Origin: Gemmatimonadaceae bacterium
GTDB lineage: Bacteria; Gemmatimonadota; Gemmatimonadetes; Gemmatimonadales; Gemmatimonadaceae
NCBI GenBank assembly: GCA_019689955.1
Contig: JADGGM010000050.1
Location: forward strand, 1 to 10,000
Length of the DNA: 10,000 nt
Direction: 5' to 3'
The notes beneath the pieces are model-generated. The model did not search any database. It was not told where the DNA came from and worked only from the letters and a program-made list of their open reading frames with translations. Positions 1 through 6,788 of this stretch are shown one piece after another. Position numbers and translations under genes: made by a program. The first letter of the stretch is position 1. Every line of letters begins with the position of its first letter.

Positions 1-3000
1 CGAGACAGCGCGAGCGAGAGCGACCCGGTCGATACTGCCACCGTTCGCAAGGACCAGGGCGATGGTGACAAAGGCCATATCCTCATCTGGGGACACCAAC
101 GGTGGAGCGGCTGGGGCAGCCGTTGGCCGTACCGTTTCCGCAGTAAGGCGATCCCAAGCTTCGAGAACGAGGCGGCGGGTGCGGTATTCCCCGTAGCGCT
201 GGATTTCGTTCTCCTTCAGCACTCGAAATGTCTCTGTTGGGTAACTTGGATCACCGAACCGCTCGGATGGATCGAGCACAAACCGGAGGTCGTCGCGATC
301 GAGGCCGAACCGATGCGCCAACATCGCATCGAGTTCGGCGCGGATCACTGGCGCCTCGTCCGTTTGCAGCGGCCTGCTGGCAGGAATGCCGCAGAGAGCG
401 TCCCGAAATCTGGCCATATCTGCGCCAGACGATAGCGCCGCGACGCGCACTGCAATGTCGCCTATCAAAGAATGGTTAAACTGGTCTGGCCTCGGTACCG
501 GAAGCTGCTTCGCCAGATAGAAGTTGAGATGAGTGCCGCCGACCTTCTGTCGTGCCACGTAGTCGAGCACCAGCGAGCATAGTGTAGCGAGAAGGCACGC
601 AACGTGCAGGGCGTCAATGCTCGAGTTGGGGAACAGCAATGGGAGCGTGTTCCCCACCCCCACCCGCGGTATCACCGACGCAATCACCGTCCGCTCGTCC
701 GTCGCCCGGCAGATATCCCGCCAGCCGAGCAGCCACGGCTTGTTCCACCCACGATCCCTGAGCCGCGCCTCCACCTCCTTTTCCGGCACCCAGTACCGCG
801 GCCGCACCCGGAAGTCCGGATCCTGCTTCTCCTCCTCCGTCACCTCACGTGTCGAGTCCTCGTCACCGCCGGTGTACGTGGCGAACCGATGATCGAATTG
901 GTGGATCATCTTCGCCTCGTACAGCGGCACCAGGCCCGGCCCCGGCGCCGTGCGGAACAGGTGCGAGTCGTTCGACATGTGGAACATTGTGGCGAACGAC
1001 AGCCCCCACGGATTCCCGTCCTCCCGCGTCTCGTCCCAGAGTACCGGCACGTTGCGATAGATCTTGGCCGTGAGCTCCGCGTCGGCCTGCGAGCGGAAGA
1101 TCGGCGCCGTGCGCGTATTCGGGTTGAGCCGCGCGAGATCGTCCGGTGTGAGCGTGAACCGTCGCCGCTCGTCGAAGCGCTGCTCGGGCTGCGTGAGGAA
1201 GAACGCGAACGTGGGCCGCTCCGACTTCCCGATAGTGAGCAGGCAGAACTTGTAGCTGCGATGCACCGACTCGAACAGCGCATCGCGATTCTCGAAGTCG
1301 ATCAGCGACACGAGCCGCCCGGCCGATATCTCGCGGAAGAATGCGGCCGTGCCGGCGTCGGTAGCGATCCCGGATGGCAACACGAGTCCAGCGCGGCCAT
1401 CGCGGCGGATCGCTCCGAGCGCCGTCTCCGCGAACAGCGCATAGAAGTTGATGTCGCCCGCGCCGGTCAATGGGAAGCGTCCGGAGCACCGCGCGAACGA
1501 GCTCGCGCCCTCTGCTTCCTGTTTGGCGCGCCCGAACGCTTCGAACAGTCGCCGCTCGGGACTACCTGGCGCCGCCGCGGCCAGCTCGTCGATCAGCTTC
1601 TGGCGCTGTGCCTTGTTCGGCGCAGTGGCGATTCGTTCATCGCGGGACGAGAAGAACTCCTTCTCGCTCAGCTTCACCTTCTCCCACGGCGGATTTCCAA
1701 GCACGCAATCGAACCCTCCGCGCGCCATCACCGGTGCGAAGGTTACCGACCAGTGCAGGAACGGCGTGTTCCGCGCCACCTCCGTCACGGCCTCCACCAT
1801 CGCCCTCGGCGGCGTCACTCCGGCCGCAACATCGCGCAGCGTTGCGGTAGTCGGCACTGACCCCTTCGTCGCGGCCGTCTTGGGGAGGAGGAACGCCGCC
1901 ACGTACGCATCCTGAGCAAACCGCGACCGATTCGCGTCGGATTCCATCACTCGCCTCAGCGCCGCCTCCTTCTCCGCCACCTCGGCCAGCGAACCGTCGG
2001 GCATCGCGTCCACGGCGGCCAGCGCTTGGGCCCACTCGTCAGTCTTGAACGAGAACGTGATCTGCCCGCCCTTCCGCTCCCGCTCGAGCTGCTTGCGCGC
2101 CGCGGCGTTCTGCTTCTTCAACTCTTTGACGACTGCCTTGTCGTCCCCGGTGAGCGCCGCGTATGCCCCGTCGGGAATACCGTCATCCAGCAAGGACGGG
2201 TCGAGCACGCCGAGCAGTGCGTCCCCGTGCACCAGATGGTGATCGAGGAACGCCAAGGGCCGCCCTGGGTCGATGGCTTCCAGCCAGAGCGCGATGCGAG
2301 CCAGCTCGATCGCCATCGCGTTCTTGTCCACGCCGTAGATGCAATGCGTGATCACATCGCGGAGCGCGGTGCGATATGCAGCGGGCGGCGGCGTCCCTTC
2401 GCTTCGCACGCGCGCGAGCCGCGCCGCCAGCCGCCGCGCAGCGCCGAGCAGGAAGTGGCCACTCCCGCACGCCGGGTCGAGCACCGCCAGAGACAACAGC
2501 GCGTGCTCCGGATCGGCGCTCGACTCGGCCCGCTGTGCCACCGGGTCGAGCGCGCTGTCGAGCAGTGCCTGCACCAGCGAGTCCGGCGTGTAGTAGCTCC
2601 CGGTGAGCTTGCGCGCGTGCCCGCGCGCGGGACGCTCGCCCCCCTCCTCGCCGAGCGCGGCGTCCCCGACGAAGCCGAAGTGGCGCGAGTCGACGCGCAC
2701 GATCGGCACCAGCTCCAGCAGCGACTCGTACACGCTTCCCAGCTCCTCCGTACCCATGTCGCGCCAGTTCACGCGCACGAGCGTGTCCCGGTCCTCCAAC
2801 CAGGTGAGGCGATAGATCGCGGCGAGCAGGAAGCGATTCGCGATGCGCGCGGCATCGAGGTCCGGCGTCTGGTGGGCCGCAAAGAGCCCGCCCAATGCCG
2901 GTATCGCGAGCCGCGGTTCCCCGGTGGCGCACGCGCGGAACACGATCTGAAGCCCGATCCACACGTCCTCGTGACGGTCGTACGTGCGCCGGCGCGCCGC

Positions 3001-3987
3001 GCGCTGGCGCAAACGGCCCAGCGAGTATCCGTCGCGATAGAGATCGCGCGCCGCCGGGTCACTCGTCTCGGGGTGCAACAGTCCGCGCTCCTCGGCCACG
3101 AGCAGGAAGATCAGGCGATAGACCAGCCGCAGGAGCTGTTGCTGGTACCCGGCAGGATCCAGTGCTCCCGACTGGAGCCGTGCACGCAAGGCCTCGTTCG
3201 CCGGGTGCTGGAGGAAGCCGTTCCCCAGTTCACGGAGCGCGACCTCCACGCCGTCGCGCAGCCGCTCGCGAGCCGCGGTGCCCGCGGCCGCGGAGGCAGC
3301 ACGCCACGCTTCCAGCGGGCACTCGTGCGGCGGCGCACCGGGCGCGCCGAAACGCGATTCGTTGAGCAGCAGCCAGAGCGCCGAGAAATCAGCGTACCGC
3401 TCCTCGCGCATGATCCGCGCGACGTCCGCCTCGATCCACGCCGGACGCGTGAGCGATGCGTTGTCGCGCGTGATGCGCAGCGCGAGGCCGTTTGTCGCCA
3501 CGCCCCACAACGCCTTCGGGTCGGCATTCAGATATTCCTGAAGCAGTCCGAACGCCGAGCGCCGCTTGTTCCCATCACCGAAGTTGACGAGCGGCTTGTC
3601 CAGGTCCGTGCCGCCCGAGGCGAACACCAGCGGGACCGTACCTTCGAGCGCCGAGGCGGAGATTGGGAATGTGCGCTCGCCGACGATCCGCGGAGCGCTC
3701 ACCGCGACGAGCGACGTCCAGCCGAACGCGTCGCGCAGGATGGCGGTCATTGGAGCGGCCACGCTCCCGCCTGCGGCCGCCGCGCTCTCGATGTCGGGCC
3801 AGTGTGCAAGCGCGATGCGCCAGGCGCGGCCGATCTCGTCGCGAACCTGGATGCCGCGGGGAATGCGGTACTCCGCCGGTGTCTGGCGCGGCGCCTCGAG
3901 GGCGGCGATGGTGGCCAGGAAGTCCGGCGTGAGCAGCCCCCCCTCGATGCTGATGGCCTCGAAGCCAAGTCGCGTCGAGCGTCTCAT
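1..3987 (-). CDS. Large adenine-N6 DNA methyltransferase, Eco57I/PglX/DrmMI type; 3' end outside window
   Basis: I translated this frame codon by codon. It is open from ATG 3987-3985 to base 1 (1329 codons) with no stop, so the C-terminus is cut by the window edge. It is a class I SAM-dependent gamma-type amino-methyltransferase: TGSYYTPDSLV (461-471), SAM-binding motif I DPACGSGHF (504-512), a YGVDKN segment (551-556), HGD (587-589) and the catalytic motif IV NPPW (765-768), which marks adenine-N6 (or cytosine-N4) DNA methylation. A charged helical stretch (about 615-640) lies between HGD and NPPW. A DINFYALF segment (845-852) and the following helices belong to the methylase core. The C-terminal part holds NFYLAKQLPVPRP (1155-1167) and IQRYGEYRTRRLVLEAW (about 1261-1277), typical of the target-recognition and helical end of type IIG/PglX-like enzymes, so only a short piece is probably missing. 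The N-terminal 190 residues look nuclease-like in layout but lack a clear catalytic motif. Likely role: methylating host DNA as the self-mark of a DISARM-like system. A solitary type IIG-like modification enzyme is the alternative. Confidence 0.92.
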   Translation of the reverse strand, partial: MRRSTRLGFEAISIEGGLLTPDFLATIAALEAPRQTPAEYRIPRGIQVRDEIGRAWRIALAHWPDIESAAAAGGSVAAPMTAILRDAFGWTSLVAVSAPRIVGERTFPISASALEGTVPLVFASGGTDLDKPLVNFGDGNKRRSAFGLLQEYLNADPKALWGVATNGLALRITRDNASLTRPAWIEADVARIMREERYADFSALWLLLNESRFGAPGAPPHECPLEAWRAASAAAGTAARERLRDGVEVALRELGNGFLQHPANEALRARLQSGALDPAGYQQQLLRLVYRLIFLLVAEERGLLHPETSDPAARDLYRDGYSLGRLRQRAARRRTYDRHEDVWIGLQIVFRACATGEPRLAIPALGGLFAAHQTPDLDAARIANRFLLAAIYRLTWLEDRDTLVRVNWRDMGTEELGSVYESLLELVPIVRVDSRHFGFVGDAALGEEGGERPARGHARKLTGSYYTPDSLVQALLDSALDPVAQRAESSADPEHALLSLAVLDPACGSGHFLLGAARRLAARLARVRSEGTPPPAAYRTALRDVITHCIYGVDKNAMAIELARIALWLEAIDPGRPLAFLDHHLVHGDALLGVLDPSLLDDGIPDGAYAALTGDDKAVVKELKKQNAAARKQLERERKGGQITFSFKTDEWAQALAAVDAMPDGSLAEVAEKEAALRRVMESDANRSRFAQDAYVAAFLLPKTAATKGSVPTTATLRDVAAGVTPPRAMVEAVTEVARNTPFLHWSVTFAPVMARGGFDCVLGNPPWEKVKLSEKEFFSSRDERIATAPNKAQRQKLIDELAAAAPGSPERRLFEAFGRAKQEAEGASSFARCSGRFPLTGAGDINFYALFAETALGAIRRDGRAGLVLPSGIATDAGTAAFFREISAGRLVSLIDFENRDALFESVHRSYKFCLLTIGKSERPTFAFFLTQPEQRFDERRRFTLTPDDLARLNPNTRTAPIFRSQADAELTAKIYRNVPVLWDETREDGNPWGLSFATMFHMSNDSHLFRTAPGPGLVPLYEAKMIHQFDHRFATYTGGDEDSTREVTEEEKQDPDFRVRPRYWVPEKEVEARLRDRGWNKPWLLGWRDICRATDERTVIASVIPRVGVGNTLPLLFPNSSIDALHVACLLATLCSLVLDYVARQKVGGTHLNFYLAKQLPVPRPDQFNHSLIGDIAVRVAALSSGADMARFRDALCGIPASRPLQTDEAPVIRAELDAMLAHRFGLDRDDLRFVLDPSERFGDPSYPTETFRVLKENEIQRYGEYRTRRLVLEAWDRLTAETVRPTAAPAAPPLVSPDEDMAFVTIALVLANGGSIDRVALARAVS
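3984..3987 (-). other. ATGA stop/start overlap between SNF2 helicase and methyltransferase
   Basis: The minus strand reads ATGA: the ATG (3987-3985) opens the methylase and the TGA (3986-3984) closes the SNF2 helicase. It is the second identical junction in this operon and indicates coupled translation of helicase and methylase. Confidence 0.9.
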
Positions 3988-6788
3988 CGGGCCTCCGGAA
4001 GCAGAACCCAGGCCCCGATCACGTCCACCGGTTCCACCGTCCGAATCTCGTAACGCCCGTGTGCCTTCGCCGCGTCACGTACGCGCCGGTGGTCGTCCAG
4101 CAGAACTGCGGCGCGACGCTCGGCGACGTGCTTCAGCGCTTGCGCGATGGCATCGCGTTGGCCACCGAGCCACTCGAGCTGCGCCTGGCGCACGGGCGGC
4201 GGTAGCGTTGCGGAGGCGGGCGCAAGGAGAAGCGTGGAGGCATCGGCGTCGGTCAGCAGCTCGTTCGAGCCGGCGACGATCGCCACCGGGAGCGCTTCTT
4301 CCACCATTGCGTCGCGGCGCTTCTCCCCGCGAATGGTGGTCAGCTCGTGGCGAATGCGCGCGAGGACGAGAATCGTCCTGCGCTCAACGGCGGCGGTGGG
4401 CCAGACACCGGTGCGTCCGAGCACGGACGTATCGGCCACGTTCCCGTCCGCATCCAGCGTTCGCTCGAGCAGCGTGTCCGCGAGGGTCGTCACCAGTGGG
4501 TGACTGCGCGTGAGCGACGGATGCGTGCCGCTGCCGTCGAGCGTGGCGCGCAGGGTGTTCCCCTCGAGGCCGACCGCGCTCAGCCGCTCGCGCACGAGGG
4601 GCGGCAGAGCGCTCAGCGCGATCGCCACGGAGCCGTCGCGCCGGCGCGTGGGTTCGGCGCCGAGTCGCGCGCACGAGCGCGTGACGAAGCGCTCGAGCTC
4701 CGCCGCGTCGCCGAGTGCGGCCTGGGAGCGTTGGAACTCGGGCATCACCTGCTCCGGCTTGAGCCGCCGCTGGGCGAACTTGGTGGAGGCCTTGCGCGCA
4801 CGCTCTTCCGCATCCCGCCACGCGACATCGACGGCCGCCGCTTCCTCGGGGATCCGACCCAGATCGAGGGTGAGCTGAGCGCCACCGTCGCCGCGTCGGC
4901 CGCGCAACAGCACCGCTTTGAGCAGTGCCTCCGTGAGACGGTGTTCGTCGTCGGGAAGCGGGACCGGAACGCCGAGTCGCTCGGAGATCCGCTTCGCCTT
5001 TCGGAGAATGACCTCCAGCACCGCGCCATCCACCGGATTGTTCTCGCCGAGCAGGAGCGACGCGCGCACGACCGGGTGCCGCTGGCCGAAGCGGTCCACG
5101 CGCCCTTCGCGCTGTTCGTGGCGTGTCGGATTCCACGAGAGGTCATAGTGAACCACAGCGTCAAAGTACTCCTGGAGATTCACCCCCTCGGACATGCAGT
5201 CCGTTGCGACGAGGATGCGGCGCTCGTGCTCCCCAGTCCGCTCCACGGTGTCGCGGCGCAGTTCCTCCGGCAGCTCTCCGGTCACGATCGCCACGTGGTG
5301 CTCGGGGAAGCTCGCACGCAGCCGCTCGCCGACGTAGTTCGCCGTCGCGATGTAGTGGCAGAACACGATGGGCGAGAAGCCATCGCGCACCAACACGTGC
5401 ATGTGCTCGATGAGCTTCGCGAGCTTCGGATCGTTGGTGTCGCCGGCCAGCGCGTCGGCCATCTCGAGCAGCGCGCGCACTTCCGCATCGCCCGCATCCG
5501 CCGCGGGCTCATTGTCGTCCGTGCTCTCTGCCTCGTCGGATTCGCCTTCGAACACGTGCGCCGCGAGACGTTCCAGCAGCGCTGGATCCCCGTCGGCCTG
5601 GAGCCGCGTGCGGAGCGCACGGGCGGCGGCGGCGGGCGATGAAGTGACGCAACGCAGGAGGGCGAGCGTTCCCCAGAAGGCGAGGCGGCGTCGGGTGGCA
5701 TCGCCTCCCACCCGCGTGGTCACTCCCTCACAGTAGTCGAGTACGGAGGCGAGGAATCGCTCCCAGCGTCCAGTCAGGCGGTATGGCACGTCCGCCGTCT
5801 CGCGCCTGGGGAAGAGCTTCTCGTCATGCCATTCGCGGATGTCGACGCGCCGCCGTTGCACGAGGTGCGCAGCGAGGCGCTCTCGCATCTCCGCCGCGAT
5901 GGCGGAGTCCGCGAGCCCTTCGAGCTGGAGGAACATGGGATCGACGAGCCCCAACAGCCGGACGAACGCCGCCTCGTCACCGCTATGCGGCGTGGCCGTG
6001 CAGAGAATCGCGTGGCGTGTCGGGTCCGCGAGCAGCGTCTTCACGAGCGCGAAGCGCTGGTGCCGGCCGGTGCCTCCGGTGGTACACGTGTGCGCCTCGT
6101 CCACGATGATGGCTTTCGGGCAGCTCCGAGCGAACTCGTCGCGGCGGCGATCGCTCTTCACGTAATCGAGCGAGACCACCGTGAACGGATGCGCCTCGAA
6201 GATCGACGTGCCGAGCGGCAGGCCGCGCTCCAGCCGCGGCGCCGTTCCCGCCGTCACCGGCTCGACCGGGAAGTGGAAGCGCGAGCTAATCTCGTACGTC
6301 CACTGCTCCACCAGGTGCGGGGGACAGAGGACCGCGAACCGATCCAACTCGCCGCGGTCGTACAGCTCGCGGACGATGAGCAACGCCTCGATCGTCTTGC
6401 CGAGCCCGACGTCGTCCGCGATGAGGAGCCGCACGACCTCCTGCGAGAGCGCCATCATCAGCGGAACGAGCTGGTACGGACGTGGCGTGACGGCAATCTC
6501 GCCGAACGATCGAAAGGGACCGGCCCCACGGCGCAGGGAGACCCGCAGCGCGTCGTGAAGCAGCACGGCGGCCTCCTGGTTCCCTTCCTGTTCGGCCGTC
6601 GGCCACGGGAACGAAGCCGGGGCGACGTCGGGCTCCAGCCCGGTGTGAATGAGCGCGACGTCCTCCTCGCTCCCGGAGAGTGGCCGCAGGCGAAGTATGC
6701 CGGCGCCGCCACCGGGCAACACCACCCACTCGCGTCCTCTGGCGCGCACGAGCGCGCCCGGCGTGAACTCGTGTGTGGCCGCGGTCAT
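3984..6788 (-). CDS. SNF2-type DEAH helicase/translocase, DrmD-like (934 aa, complete)
   Basis: Complete gene, ATG at 6788 to TGA at 3986-3984. Ordered superfamily 2 motifs are visible: motif I DDVGLGKT (125-132, K131 binds ATP phosphate), Ia region CPPHLVEQW (155-163), motif II DEAH (230-233), motif III TATPHSG (264-270), motif V ATDCMSEGVNLQ (528-539) and motif VI HEQREGRVDRFGQ (557-569). This is the SNF2/RapA-like two-lobe engine. The N-terminal 100 residues form a small beta-rich module (VRARGREWVVLP near 15-25). An acidic stretch separates the lobes (412-437). The C-terminal 315 residues have no motif I can name. The start at 6788 was chosen over the in-frame ATG at 7214 because sequence before 6788 is low-complexity Arg/Ala/Pro typical of an antisense-type shadow, while 6788 has a ribosome binding site and overlaps the previous stop as ATGA. 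Length and neighbours (a large adenine methylase next to it) match DrmD of class 1 DISARM; a related SNF2 helicase from another defence system is the alternative. Confidence 0.93.
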   Translation of the reverse strand: MTAATHEFTPGALVRARGREWVVLPGGGAGILRLRPLSGSEEDVALIHTGLEPDVAPASFPWPTAEQEGNQEAAVLLHDALRVSLRRGAGPFRSFGEIAVTPRPYQLVPLMMALSQEVVRLLIADDVGLGKTIEALLIVRELYDRGELDRFAVLCPPHLVEQWTYEISSRFHFPVEPVTAGTAPRLERGLPLGTSIFEAHPFTVVSLDYVKSDRRRDEFARSCPKAIIVDEAHTCTTGGTGRHQRFALVKTLLADPTRHAILCTATPHSGDEAAFVRLLGLVDPMFLQLEGLADSAIAAEMRERLAAHLVQRRRVDIREWHDEKLFPRRETADVPYRLTGRWERFLASVLDYCEGVTTRVGGDATRRRLAFWGTLALLRCVTSSPAAAARALRTRLQADGDPALLERLAAHVFEGESDEAESTDDNEPAADAGDAEVRALLEMADALAGDTNDPKLAKLIEHMHVLVRDGFSPIVFCHYIATANYVGERLRASFPEHHVAIVTGELPEELRRDTVERTGEHERRILVATDCMSEGVNLQEYFDAVVHYDLSWNPTRHEQREGRVDRFGQRHPVVRASLLLGENNPVDGAVLEVILRKAKRISERLGVPVPLPDDEHRLTEALLKAVLLRGRRGDGGAQLTLDLGRIPEEAAAVDVAWRDAEERARKASTKFAQRRLKPEQVMPEFQRSQAALGDAAELERFVTRSCARLGAEPTRRRDGSVAIALSALPPLVRERLSAVGLEGNTLRATLDGSGTHPSLTRSHPLVTTLADTLLERTLDADGNVADTSVLGRTGVWPTAAVERRTILVLARIRHELTTIRGEKRRDAMVEEALPVAIVAGSNELLTDADASTLLLAPASATLPPPVRQAQLEWLGGQRDAIAQALKHVAERRAAVLLDDHRRVRDAAKAHGRYEIRTVEPVDVIGAWVLLPEAR
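3992..3996 (-). promoter_or_regulatory. Ribosome binding site of the methyltransferase gene
   Basis: On the minus strand a GGAGG core lies 4 bases before the ATG at 3987, within the final codons of the SNF2 gene. The spacing is on the short side, but the match to the Shine-Dalgarno consensus is strong, and it supports this start for the methylase. Confidence 0.7.
6785..6788 (-). other. ATGA stop/start overlap between DUF1998 helicase and SNF2 helicase
   Basis: Read on the minus strand, the four bases are ATGA: the ATG (6788-6786) starts the SNF2 helicase and the TGA (6787-6785) ends the DUF1998 helicase. Such overlaps usually mean translational coupling and hence linked production of the two proteins. 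Confidence 0.9.

Noticed and set aside
863..1489. Minus-strand open frames at 863-1489, 2183-2962 and 3111-3527
   Set aside because: They are out of frame with the continuous methylase frame, which carries DPACGSG and NPPW, and they contain no recognisable motifs.
1..3987. Assignment of the methylase to BREX (PglX)
   Set aside because: PglX is a relative, but no PglZ, BrxC/PglY or BrxL gene is visible, and the partners are SNF2 and DUF1998 helicases. BREX remains possible only if such genes lie outside the window.
2026..4053. 675-residue plus-strand open frame, with similar long plus-strand frames at 604-1860, 4347-5642, 5826-6806 and 8567-9937
   Set aside because: They lie antisense to genes with clear helicase and methylase motifs. 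Their translations are Arg/Ala/Pro/Glu-rich without any motif, as expected for complementary-strand frames in GC-rich DNA.
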